DNA of 64,000 bases from Icerya purchasi (lineage: Eukaryota; Arthropoda; Insecta; Hemiptera; Monophlebidae). Made by a program: the position numbers and the translations under genes. The notes beneath the pieces were generated by a model, which was not told the origin of the DNA, ran no database searches, and saw nothing but the letters and a program-made list of their open reading frames with translations. The stretch spans positions 6,510,001 to 6,574,000 of the forward strand of contig CM077116.1 in assembly GCA_039619475.1 (NCBI GenBank), written 5' to 3'. This document shows, one piece after another, positions 21,651 through 32,797 of this stretch. Position 1 is the stretch's first letter, and every line of letters begins with the position of its first letter.

Positions 21651-22820
21651 TCAGAATAAATTTATAAGAGGATCTTCAAGATATACTTTGCGACAAGTGC
21701 TATATGTATGTTTCTTCTTTTTTTTTTGTTTCACCAGGATAAACTTTTATACTATGTATGTTAGATTGAAACAGAGAACATATTTTTTTTCTGTATTTAG
21801 GAAGTGGAGTTCCCTTTAATACACCAGTAACACATACATGAGATCCAGTAAATTCCAATATTTGTTCATATAGTGCTAAATCATTATTTGTATATTTATT
21901 CTTATCAACATTCATTTCCATCAGTAAATGAATCAAACCTTCCGTGTAAGGAAATTTGGTTAGAGTTCTTCCTTTTCCTAAATAAATTTCATCACATTCA
22001 CAATTCCATAGAAACTGGTCTTGATCTCATCATATACTCATGAGTATTAGCATTATATAGTATTCAATATACTTGATCATTTATACAGATTCATCACCAG
22101 ATATTTAAAATAGATCCATTTCACATATATTAATAGACTTATATCCAGACTTATTATCACTATTGTTCATAATCTTCTTAATTTTCATCATTATTTTCAT
22201 AATCATCTTTCTTACTGACACAAGCAAGTTTGTGACGTTTTACCATTGCCATATCACTTATTCCATCAGAATCCTTTTTCATCATTTTAGATATTTGTAT
22301 TGTTTCCAGAATATCCAATATATGTTTTGTATCAGGTTCAAACACATCAGATGAATTATTTGTAATAGATTTCCAGAACTGTATTTGCATTATATTTTTC
22401 ATTATATCACTACACATTCTTTCCCTCTCACTTTTAAGATAAGGTTCAGTATTTATTCCATTATTACTAATATTAAACATCACTTTACTCGTTGGCATCA
22501 TTATTACATATAATTTAAAAGTTCATCAAAACTCACATGTAAATCTTCTCTATATACACATTTCAGCATCTATTTTGTTCATAGAGATTTCATGACTATT
22601 CGTCAACAGTAATTTATAGAAAGTTTTTTTAATGGCTTAAAGAAATATTCAGTTCTATCATCCTTATTATATACATAATGTATTTCAAACTGTTCCCTAA
22701 ATATACTATTCATGAAACAAATCTTTATAACAACTATAATAAAATTGATGTGATTTAAGCTGAAAATAAGGTATTTTGCAGTAAAATCGCAGTTTTTGCA
22801 TCTTAGGTGCTAATATTTTT
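21651..22820 (-). pseudogene. Decayed element gene C, left copy, continuous with the loop
   Basis: The minus-strand coding signal starts in the loop, with a C-x2-C-x12-H half zinc finger at 22750-22800 and an in-frame methionine at 22711-22713. It crosses the inner palindrome boundary in frame (allowing stops) and continues through a 107-codon open frame (22178-22501) and a later 79-codon one (21700-21936). The later part contains LALYEQILEF and VCVTGVLKGT. The 107-codon part is hydrophilic and helical with a lysine-rich and acidic end. A poly(A) tract one base longer than in the right arm shifts the last codons here. The family is unrecognised. VCVTGVLKGT is loosely reminiscent of a BRCT core, but that is weak. 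The zinc finger suggests nucleic-acid binding. Confidence 0.5.
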
Positions 22821-23634
22821 GAGGTAAAATGGTATTTTCCCTTTAAAATTTGATGTTTTGTCAAAATATTGATATTTTAGTCCTAAATGATGTAATTTCT
22901 GTATGAAGAGTACTTTTTAGTCTGAGCTGTATATTTCTTGATGTGGTATTCCATTCATTGTGAAGCTATGTTTGAATGGGTTCATGTCTAGTTATGGGAG
23001 GTTTACAGAACTTTTCTACTGTATCAGTTATAGTAGAATGGTTGTTGTATGTTAGTGAGATGATGGTGTTTGATTGTGAATAATAAATATGGGTAAGAGG
23101 TGGAGTGTGTCCAATCAAGCAGGGAGCATACTGTTGGGTAATTATCTCTAACATTTGCACACATTGCAAGGCAGATATATTATGTCTAGTCAAAATTAGT
23201 TGATGTATATTGTTCCAGTTTTACATTAAACGTTCACACTGAGTGATGTGACAGGCTAGACAATATCAAGATTCATTCAATCATTATATTATTTTACACC
23301 ATTTTCTGTTGTTCCACTCCATTTTTTACATCTGATCAGCTCTTTTGATGATTTTTGTTAATTTTCAAGGGTACAAACTTCATAATGTGAAGTTATTTTA
23401 GTTATTGCAACACTCATTACTCACAAATAAAATACAATATCTTAAACATACTCAACTTGAAAAAAAGAAAAAAAAAACTTTACAAACAGAAATAAACAAT
23501 GAATTGCTTAGAAATTTTAATGAAATCTAAGAAACACGTTAAATATTAAAATGCATATATTTTTTCAATCAATGATCAAAACTAGCAGTTTCAGAAATCT
23601 AAAAACCCCAAAAAGAGGTACACAATAAATAATT
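22577..23634. other. Single-copy loop (spacer) of the giant palindrome
   Basis: The pairing of the arms ends between 22576 and 23635: the shared 'aaaata' is followed by unrelated bases on each side. The left part carries the upstream coding of gene C. The right part (about 23200-23634) is AT-rich and unassigned. The two edges of the loop show no residual inverted similarity, so the arms do not fade out but stop abruptly. Confidence 0.9.
22820..23193 (-). pseudogene. Possible degenerate zinc-finger array upstream of gene C (loop)
   Basis: On the minus strand, segments near 22880 and 22940 align by length with the C-x2-C-x12-H unit at 22750-22800, keeping its Phe, Lys and Asn positions, but with the Cys and His positions replaced (Asp/Ser/Ile in one, Ile/Tyr/Tyr in the other). 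A 75-codon open frame (22966-23193) further upstream has several histidines and cysteines at roughly finger-like spacing. Spacing between the units is irregular and frames change, so this is a tentative reading of a decayed C2H2 array. The frame may also be unrelated. Confidence 0.25.
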
Positions 23635-24559
23635 AAAATAGATGCTGAAATGTGTATATAGAGAAGATTTACATGTGAGTTTTGATGAACTTTTAAATTA
23701 TATGTAATAATGATGCCAACGAGTAAAGTGATGTTTAATATTAGTAATAATGGAATAAATACTGAACCATATCTTAAAAGTGAGAGGGAAAGAATGTATA
23801 GTGATATAATGAAAAATATAATGCAAATACAGTTCTGGAAATCTATTACAAATAATTCATCTGATGTGTTTGAACCTGATACAAAACATATATTGGATAT
23901 TCTGGAAACAATACAAATATCTAAAATGATGAAAAAGGATTCTGATGGAATAAGTGATATGGCAATGGTAAAACGTCACAAACTTGCTTGTGTCAGTAAG
24001 AAAGATGATTATGAAAATAATGATGAAAATTAAGAAGATTATGAACAATAGTGATAATAAGTCTGGATATAAGTCTATTAATATATGTGAAATGGATCTA
24101 TTTTAAATATCTGGTGATGAATCTGTATAAATGATCAAGTATATTGAATACTATATAATGCTAATACTCATGAGTATATGATGAGATCAAGACCAGTTTC
24201 TATGGAATTGTGAATGTGATGAAATTTATTTAGGAAAAGGAAGAACTCTAACCAAATTTCCTTACACGGAAGGTTTGATTCATTTACTGATGGAAATGAA
24301 TGTTGATAAGAATAAATATACAAATAATGATTTAGCACTATATGAACAAATATTGGAATTTACTGGATCTCATGTATGTGTTACTGGTGTATTAAAGGGA
24401 ACTCCACTTCCTAAATACAGAAAAAAAATATGTTCTCTGTTTCAATCTAACATACATAGTATAAAAGTTTATCCTGGTGAAACAAAAAAAAAGAAGAAAC
24501 ATACATATAGCACTTGTCGCAAAGTATATCTTGAAGATCCTCTTATAAATTTATTCTGA
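23635..24559 (+). pseudogene. Decayed element gene C, right copy, cut at the palindrome junction
   Basis: Inverted copy of the left-arm gene C, with the 107-codon frame at 23710-24033 and the later frame at 24275-24559. The upstream portion present in the loop next to the left copy is absent here: the sequence before 23635 is unrelated, so the copy is 5' truncated exactly at the inner arm boundary. It has a nine-A tract near 24484-24492 where the left copy has ten, which keeps the frame open to a longer C-terminus ending in LEDPLINLF. It carries Tyr where the left copy has Cys in the 107-codon part. Unless expressed from outside sequence it has no promoter of its own. Confidence 0.55.
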
Positions 24560-24954
24560 CAAACCTAATGAAGCGGTTGAATGATTATTGATACTACACA
24601 CATCTAAACAATTGGAAAATACTGATGTAGATGCTGGAATTTGAATGATACAAGAAAAGTTGGTAGAAGAAGGATATAATCAGTTAAATAAATCTTTTTA
24701 TGCTGTATATTATGAATATTTAATAATTAACTGATATAATTTAGCATTGAAGCAATGATCATTTTTATTGATTATGATGAATGTCATAAAAATTATTGAA
24801 TAAATTTTAAACAAAATTGAATTAGATCTTTTGTTATTATCTATCATTATATCGAATTATAAAATGTACTTAAAAGGATAGTTAATCGTCACATTCAGAC
24901 ATATAATGTATGAGATAAATGAAAAAATCTTCAAAGATGGTGAAAAAATTGAGT

Positions 24955-25206
24955 AAAATTGTGTGAAAGGTACTAAAACACTAGAAAAAATGATGGAAAA
25001 TATTATAAATTGATGAAAAAACAGTGCAAAAAGGTCCTAAAACGGAAGAACATGTTAAGAAATAATCGAAAATAATTAACAAAATTGTGTGAAAGGCACT
25101 AAAAACATCAGAAAAACGATGTGAAATAATATAAATTGATGAAAAAATAGCGCAAAAAAGGTCCTAAAATAGAAGAACATGCTAAGAATTAGTGGAAAAT
25201 TGGTTA
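24955..25206. repeat. Two 126-bp tandem repeats, right arm
   Basis: Mirror of the pair in the left arm. The words 'gtgtgaaagg' start at 24961 and 25087, again 126 bp apart. Confidence 0.7.
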
Positions 25207-25296
25207 CAATTAGTTAGAAATGAGGAAAAATGTTGTAATAGTGTTAAAGCATAAGAAAATTGTACAAGAAAAAAATGTTTATTACATGACTGTGTA

Positions 25297-25713
25297 ATGG
25301 CGAGTGAAACCAGGGCAATGAACAATGAAGTGTTGATTGACAAACGTTTATAGGAGTCCCTTGCTCCCACCAGCTTAAAAGGAATGGTTACAGAGATGTT
25401 TAAAGATTTCCTTAGTGTACAGGGTAGGTCTGTGAATGTGTTGGGAAAATGTTAAGTAAATGTCTCGGGTATTACGGATTCTCTTATTAAACGACTGTAT
25501 GATAGTCTGTTGAAGATATCAAGCGGAACCTCCAACAGTGGGTGGGCGAATACAAAGATCATGTTGATGCATTAGATCAAGCACTCAAAGATGTGACTTT
25601 TAAATCCCAATAATCAAATGGAGATCGCGATTGCGGTTCTACAGTGTTCAATGGCTACGGCGATTGCTAAGCTGTATGTGTGCATAGATGAAGCAGAAGG
25701 ATTGAAAGCATAA
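25297..25713 (+). pseudogene. Decayed element gene B, right-arm copy
   Basis: Exact inverted copy of the left-arm gene B, with the same early stop and the same two frame changes. It reads outward, away from the loop, followed by AT-rich filler. Helical and charged in predicted character, with no recognised family. Confidence 0.45.
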
Positions 25714-27627
25714 ATAATGATGGATATCAATAATGACGATCGAAATGGTAATGAGTTGTAAGAAGAAACCTAACAAAGATATTGAAAGAATGATGAAAAT
25801 TGTGTGAAAGGTGGTAAAAACACTGGAAAAATGGTATTAAATAGCAAAAATTAACTAAAACGGTGTAAAAGTATTAAAATGTAAGAAAATGATGAGAAAT
25901 GTTGGAAAATTGGTTATAATTAGTTAAAAGTGATGAAAACGTTTACTACATGTCGATGTCACTGCTTTTACATCTAAAATACTGTAAAGGTATAACTCAA
26001 TGTCTAAGTTGTGAGGGTAATGTGATTATTCATTGTTCACCTCTTTATCATACACATATCAAACATAACAAAATATATATTTTTATCTTTCTCATTCTAT
26101 AACTGTATCTGTACCTGTGTTCACGCTTGAACGGATGTTTTCTACTAACACACTCATATATTTTACATGCATGTATACTCACCCACAATCACATATCATC
26201 TCGCATATACAATGACAATTTTAGCATGCGTCTCTCTCTTCATAATCATGAATTCTAATCATAGTCATCATCCTACATTTCAAAAATAATAGTATGAGGG
26301 AAATTTAAAGAAAAAATGTAAAATAAATCATCTTGAAACAATGCAAAGGGTGAGATAATAACTTTGCTAGCATGCATGTATATTTAGACTAATTTCATAA
26401 TGTTGAATTGAATGATAATGGTGTATAGCATGAAAGGAATGGAATGAAGGATTAATTATGATTAAAATTATGTTGTTGTTTTGTATGACTTTGCAAATAA
26501 TGATAATATGGAAAAAAATTATGTATGATTGGAAAAACTGTATGAGAGAATAATTGATTTTAGGTAATAAAAATAGTATACTTCGACTAATTTTAAAACA
26601 TGTTGTAGGATTTTTTCAGAAATGTACAAAAGGAATATAAAGATTAATTGATATATTAATTTTAATAGCATGAACATATATTTAGAATAATTTCGTGTTA
26701 TATTATTAAATTTTGAAGTTTGTTAGCATGAGGGAAAAAGAGTGATTGCTTCGGTATGAGTAAAACGAACAAAGTGTTTTCATAGGTTAATGATTATATA
26801 GAAGAAAAAATTATGTATGATCGGCTTTGATATTGAAAAAATACTATGCTTGGACTAATTTAAAAAAAATGCCTGATGGATTATTGGAGGCGTACAGTGT
26901 ACACATTCATAGATGCCGTGATTCTATTGCTTTTGTCATGTATGGGAAATAAAAAAAATTAAAAACACTACTACAATTTCATGATGGTAAAAAAAAAAAT
27001 GAAGAAAAAATTAATTCATGATGTAATTACAAGGAGTAACTTCGTCATGCATGTTTACAATAATATGTTTTCTATAGGTTAGCTACTTGTGAATTAAGGA
27101 AAAATTTAAATGATAAAAAATAATATGTATGGTAGATTAAAAAAAATAATATGTTTGATGTGAAAATGAGTTAATGCCTTGTACAGAGATGTTTGATTTT
27201 TTGGAAATGACAAAATATACCTAATTTGATTCTAAAATAATTATGCATGATTTGAAATTTGGAAATAAATCACCTTGGAAGAATGGAGTGAAGAGAATTT
27301 TTCTACAATTTTAGGAAAACTATGTTATGATAAGTACCAATGAAAGAGATGTTTTCATGGTAATGAAGCGAGTAGTGTCTGCAGGCTATAAATGTGTGCA
27401 CGACATATTACAAAAGATTTAAAAAAAAATGTTTGTGTAATGAACGAATAAAAATATATTTGGGTTAATTTAATAACACAGAGCAAAAATATTATAGTGT
27501 TGACGTCGTTAGTAATGTATGTTCAGAGGTCTTGACAGTGGGGTGCGAGTGGTAATAGTAGCGAGAATGAATGAAAAAGAAAATAATATTCTTTTAGTCA
27601 ACCTTATTTATGTTTGATGTGATAATT
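25714..27627. other. Palindrome arm, strand-asymmetric filler, right
   Basis: Mirror of the left-arm filler. Here the plus strand is purine-rich, with a pyrimidine-rich island at about 25980-26290. No gene recognised. Confidence 0.45.
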
Positions 27628-27849
27628 GTTCACGGATAGAAGCATGTATCTTCGACGTTTTTTATAATCAAGCTGTTGCTCTTGAGAATATATCTCTCAC
27701 TTGCACGTTGTAACTCTGATCAGCTTGTGCTAGCTCATTTTTTTCTTTGAACATGCTGTGTCTCGTAAACTACTAGGTTTTCTACCTGTTGTTCTATTGA
27801 TCAACACACCTCATAGACGATCTCGTATATACCTCGAAAAATACTTATG
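27628..27849 (-). pseudogene. Weak coding remnant, right arm
   Basis: Mirror of the protein-like remnant at 18361-18582, with the same internal stops. Family unknown. Confidence 0.3.
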
Positions 27850-28493
27850 AAATAAAAAAAATATTAAGTAACATGTAAACTTAATACATATTTTTTATAA
27901 AAATGTGATTATAAAAGATTTTAAAAAATTTGAGAGAACTCTCCAGGTCTTAGGTTGAGTCTTACAAATTAATGAAAACTCACACAGTTCCGGAAATACT
28001 TGATGTACGTGATGTCATGAAAAACTTGAACAGTTAGATTCGTTTGTTATAGAAAGAATCAAAAATATAATTTTTTAATCTAAAAAGATGTGAACAAATT
28101 ATGTGGGATTATATTCGAAAATTAGACAATAATTATATGTACACTTTACACAACTGGTTCAGATTTTTGTAATATTCATCATTACCAGTACTTTAAGTTA
28201 AGAGGGGGAAAGAGAGATATAGAAATAATTAAATAAACGGAATTGAAAAGGAGTGTAAAAAGATGAAAAATAATTAGGAAAAATATATATAATAGAACGA
28301 AATATATTGAGAGGGGAAAATATACACAAATATATACAAACAAAATTTTCATATGTATAAAAATATATTTACAAAATGATTAACAAAACATAAAAAATGA
28401 ACGAGCGGATGATTGGGGAAAAAATATATACATTAATATACAAAATATATACAAATATACACAAAATTGTTAAACGATTGAAATAATGAATTT

Positions 28494-29429
28494 TTAATCC
28501 ACGCGAATTGTATATTGACAATCGATACAATCTTTTACTTTCATACAATTTCGAGTACTCTGTCGCAATGTATCATTATCGATATAATATTCTTCATCAT
28601 GCTCATGCTCGTAACATGGTAGAAGTAATTTTATTGTAACATCCTGTTTTAATCTATCTGGTAGAAATGAATAAATGTCTCCAACACAACTTGGAAATAA
28701 TGTAATTATCATTTCTTTGGTGGCTATAATGAACAACTGTCTTAAATCATTTATATTGAGATTAATCATAAGCTTCAGCGGATGGATAACATGATCGTAC
28801 CAGGCCTTCATCACCATAACGTTTTTCACTGCACAATGAAAACTAACATTCTCATTAAGATGTTTACAGGTTATCAAATTGCTTATACCAAAATACTCTT
28901 CATGTAGATTCTCAATACTATATAGTCGAAAGACTTGATCCATATTAACGATTTCATAGTCTAAGTCACGCGACAATTCGGACTTTTCGTTAAGTTCCAT
29001 TAGTGTAAGTTTAGCATATACCGTTAAAATATATATGCGAGCTCTCGGTTTTTTGGGACAATATTGTGAATATATTGCGTGCCATGAATATTTCTTTCCG
29101 ACAGGGAAATAATGAAGGGTTTTTCAAGTAATGACTCATCGAAGAACATTGTAAATGCGGCATTTTTGATGCATGCCATGCTCTGCTTGGCTTACACCGT
29201 GTATGCAAACACTTCCCGATATATCTGCTTGTTCTGATAATAATACAGGATCAATGTTATTTCATACAAAAGATTTTGATTCTTCTGCTGTATAACCATA
29301 ATCTAATTGCGGTGTTGGAGGTGATGAAGTTGTATGCGAGACAATATCACTCGAAAATGAATTCTGAATAAATTTGGCGTCCTTAATTGATTTTGAGTTG
29401 CTGCTTACGTTAACTATATTAGCGTTCAT
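28494..29429 (-). pseudogene. Decayed element gene A, right-arm copy
   Basis: Inverted copy of the left-arm gene A. The 168-codon terminal frame (28494-29000) is identical to the left copy at the protein level, and the upstream stop and frameshifts are the same. A 900-bp coding remnant with identical lesions on both sides indicates that the gene was already broken when the palindrome formed, or that gene conversion keeps the arms alike. Function unknown. Confidence 0.55.
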
Positions 29430-29459
29430 GATTGAATAATATGTATTTCAAACTTTTCA

Positions 29460-29495
<36 letters not shown>

Positions 29496-30490
29496 CAGAG
29501 AAAAAGAAAAGATAAAAGACAAAAAAAAATGATAGAGAAAAAAAGAGAAAAAACGTAGGAAATTATTTTCTTTAACATTGACGTAAATTTTTTAATAATG
29601 CGTGAACACAGATTCGAGAAAATACACATGTTTAACATAAAACTAATACTGACTGCTTGAATGATTCCGTTCGATAGTCTATCTCATTAACTACCTTTGA
29701 ATCGGTTGTGGCAGTGGAAATGTTACGTCAGAAAAATGTTGTTCCGTCGGAGAAAGCTGATATATTTGTATACGAGCAAAGTAATCGAGGACTTTGAGTG
29801 TATGCGCATATGTATGTGAGGGAGTGTGAAAAATATTCTTGTACCGAATAATGGTAAATAGCGTGCGAGCAATGTACAAGTGGTCTTGAAGGTATGCGAG
29901 TCATGCAGGTAAAGGTTGTTGCGACGATGAGATATATACCTGCAGAGGTTATCAATTTTTGGAAAAGAGGGATTGATGTTTAAAACAATAATGTCTTGAA
30001 ACGATTGATGATGTTGATGAGTTTATTAAATAAAAAAATTATGTTTGTAGCGAAACGATTAATATTAAAAATAATTGTGATGTTGATAAATACTTTTTAT
30101 TGATCGGATATTTTTCTTTCTTGAAAGGTTAAAATTATTTTGACAATGTTAAGTGTATATGATAACATGACTGTGTAGGAAAAAGTAATACCTGTATAAA
30201 AAATATAGATCGTTAATAAAAAATTAAACATATAGAACTGCATGTGGTGCGTATGCGAGACCAATGTGATATGCTATTGTGGCTAACGTTGAAAAATGTT
30301 CATGATCGATAGGGAAATTCGTGATAGAAGATATGTGTGTGGGAATGTACGGTACACTTTCGAGCAAACCATTGATTAATTTATAGAATCGATAAAATAA
30401 ATAAAGATTACGAAAGATCGGTAATTTTAGCTGGGAGGGGCGGGGGTAGAAAGAATGAATTTTTATGATTGAAAAAAAAAATGAAAAAAA
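29430..30490. other. Palindrome arm, AT-rich segment with long poly(A), right
   Basis: Mirror of 15721-16780. The A-rich tract near 29462-29493 is one base longer than its mirror. No gene recognised. Confidence 0.4.
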
Positions 30491-31000
30491 TATTTGAATC
30501 AATTTTTGAAGAACTCGTAATAGAGTAACGTATAATGTAGAATCTGTGCGGGAATGGTTAGTGTGCTTTCACAACAGTCTGGATGTCTGTTCGGATTAAT
30601 TTTTAAAACCTCGGAAAACATACAGAAATACTTACGGACTGAAAATAATCGTAATGAGAAAAATAATAAAATATACTTGGACTAATTTTGAAAAAAACTG
30701 GTAACGTGAACGAATGACACGTGCGCGAGAATGATGCGTGCGCATTCATTGAGGGGACGGACATCGATAAATTTATTTTTAGAACCGGGGAAAATATACA
30801 TAAATACTTACGGATGGAAAAGTAATCGTAAGTGAGAAAAAGTAATAAATATACTTAGACTAATTCTATAATACTTAGGCTTGGAAAAATTATTATGAAC
30901 GATAGAGAAACTATTGAGAGCAGAGTGTGCACGGGATCGAATGGTTCGCTTTCGCGGTGGCTAACGCTATGGTAGATATAAGCGTGTGATCTGCCAGTGC

Positions 31001-31301
31001 TAGTGATGTGCGATTTCGAAATGTTTTTACAATCGAAACAATCAACAATCGTCAAAAAAAAAAAAAAAAACAATCAAATGATTTTGATTCGAATGATTTT
31101 AATTTGAATGATTTTAATTCAAATGATTTTAATTCGAATGATTTGTTTCGAATGATTTTAATTCGAATGATTGTTGTGAATACGAATGAATTATTCGAAT
31201 GAAATAACATTTCGAATGCAACTGTGGAACAATCGAATGCATTCGAAGTTATCGAACAATCGAATAATTCGAATGAATCATTTCGAAGTTGCCCATCACT
31301 A
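31001..31301. mobile_element. hAT-type MITE, copy 2, right arm
   Basis: Inverted copy of the 301-bp MITE in the left arm, with the same termini and the same imperfect flanking 8-mer pair. Confidence 0.9.
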
Positions 31302-31584
31302 GTCAGTGCGCTTTTGTAACGATCGGAGAATAAGGAAAAATTTTTGGAACCGTAGAAAATGAGAAATATACTTAGACTAATTTTATAATACTTACGGACG
31401 GAAAAATAATCGTAAGTGCGAAAAAATAATAAATATACTTGCACTAATTCTATAATACTTAGGCTTTGAAAAATTATTATGAACGATAGGGAAACTATCG
31501 AGAGCAGAGTGTGCACGGGATCGAATGGTTCGCTTTCGTGGTGGCTAACACTATGGTAGATATAAGCGTGTGATCTGTCAGTGC

Positions 31585-31925
31585 TAGTGATGTGCGATTT
31601 CGAAATGTTTTTACAATCGAAACAATCAACAATCGTCAAAAAAAAAAACAATCGAATGATTTTGATTCAAATGATTTTACTTTGAATGATTTTGATTCGA
31701 ATGATTTTACTTTGAATGATTTTGATTTGAATGATTTTGATTCGAATGATTTTGATTTGAATGATTTTGATTCGAATGATTTTGATTCGAATGATTGATG
31801 TGAATACGAATGAATTATACGAATGAAATAACATTTCGAATGCAACTGTGGAACAATCGAATGCATTCGAAGTTATCGAACAATCGAATAATTCGAATGA
31901 ATCATTTCGAAGTTGCCCATCACTA
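31585..31925. mobile_element. hAT-type MITE, copy 1, right arm
   Basis: Inverted copy of the 341-bp MITE in the left arm. The number of internal 15-bp units is the same as in its mirror copy. Such runs change quickly, so this argues for a young palindrome. Confidence 0.9.
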
Positions 31926-32791
31926 GTCAGTGCGCTTTTGTAACAATCGGAGAATAAAGAATAATTTTTGAAACCGTAGAAAATGTGAAATATACTTAGA
32001 CTAATTTTATAATACTTACGGATGGAAAAATAATCGTAATGAGAAAAATAATAAAATATACTTGTACTAATTTTATAATACTTAGGCTCCAGAAAAAATA
32101 TTATGTACGATAGGGAAACTATCGAGAGCAGAGTGTGTGCAGGATCGAACAGTATGCTTTCGCAACGGCTAACGTTATGATAGATATAAGCATGTGATCT
32201 GTCAGTACGCTTTTGCAACGATCAGAGAATCAGGAAAAAATTTTTGGAACCATAGAAATTGAAAAAATATATTTTGACTAATTTTATAATACTTAGGCTC
32301 CGGAAAAATATTATGAACGATAGGGAAACTAATGAGAGCAGAATGTGCGTGGGATCGGACGGTGTGCATTCTTTGAGGGGCGAGACATCAATGGATTTAT
32401 TTTTAGAACCAGGGAAAACATACATATGTAAATACTTACGGGTGAAATAAATAAAATAAAAAAAATACGTATGAATGATAAAAGGTGGTCGATCGAAGCT
32501 TGGTTTCCGGCTTTAAATATTATATTTAAGCTAATTTTTAAATGCTCCAAATTATCGGAAATGCATGGGGACTGCACGGGGGAATTTTGAGGAAATTTGG
32601 TGAATCATGAAGAAACTTTGATGAATTTGCATCGTCGGAACAAAAAAAATCGGTTACTTTTGCCTCACAAATAAAATACATATGTTAGTTTCTGCAAGTG
32701 GATCGTGTTTTCAGATGCGACACTAGCGCTCCTACATTTTTTGGCGGAGGAAAATGGAACTGTGTGCCAGAATCCCCTAAAATAAGCTACT

Positions 32792-32797
32792 CTTAGT
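32792..32797 (+). repeat. Right 6-bp target-site duplication of the palindromic element
   Basis: CTTAGT immediately follows the last base of the right arm and matches the copy before the left arm. Confidence 0.85.

Larger units (their letters stand above)
13420..22576 (+). repeat. Left arm of the giant palindrome
   Basis: Each base pairs with the right arm at a coordinate sum of 46211. The sum is 46210 between a poly(T) tract near 16740 (one base longer on the right) and a poly(T) tract near 21721 (one base longer on the left). Inside the compared open frames I found only one further difference: a Cys/Tyr codon change in gene C near 22410. The plus strand of this arm is rich in T and C over long distances outside the gene remnants. 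Confidence 0.95.
30491..32361 (-). repeat. Tandem array of ~290-bp units, right arm
   Basis: Mirror of the left-arm array, with the same number and order of units and the same two embedded MITEs. Confidence 0.75.
13420..32791. mobile_element. 19.4-kb giant palindromic mobile element (Polinton-like ends, superfamily unproven)
   Basis: The unit consists of two 9157-bp inverted arms and a 1058-bp loop. The outer termini are AGTAGCTTATTTTAGGGG and its inverse, flanked by a 6-bp direct repeat, and the insertion splits an older Jockey-like LINE. Six-bp duplications and 5'-AG ends are known for Polinton/Maverick elements, which are usually 15-25 kb but have inverted repeats of only hundreds of bases. 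None of their core genes is visible: protein-primed DNA polymerase B, retroviral-type integrase, packaging ATPase, protease or capsid. Decayed genes A, B and C match no family I know. The element is probably non-autonomous and was moved by enzymes supplied elsewhere. IS3EU- or Dada-type DNA transposons, with duplications of similar length, remain alternatives. Confidence 0.8.
23635..32791 (-). repeat. Right arm of the giant palindrome
   Basis: Inverted copy of 13420-22576 with the same order of contents. All decayed genes carry the same stops and frameshifts as in the left arm. This means the damage predates the duplication, or the arms have been homogenised since. Confidence 0.95.

Noticed and set aside
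21700..24559. Naming gene C as a BRCT-domain protein from VCVTGVLKGT
   Set aside because: Only one short block is loosely similar. The conserved Trp and remaining BRCT blocks are not seen.
31592..32218. The same repeat-peptide frames in the right arm
   Set aside because: Mirror image of the left-arm repeat frames, with no independent support.
13420..32791. Assembly artefact (missed adapter or chimeric read) as the cause of the palindrome
   Set aside because: The outer flanks differ and are complementary halves of one LINE with a shared 6-bp duplication, and the loop is single-copy. A fold-back read would invert the flank. Spanning reads should still be checked.
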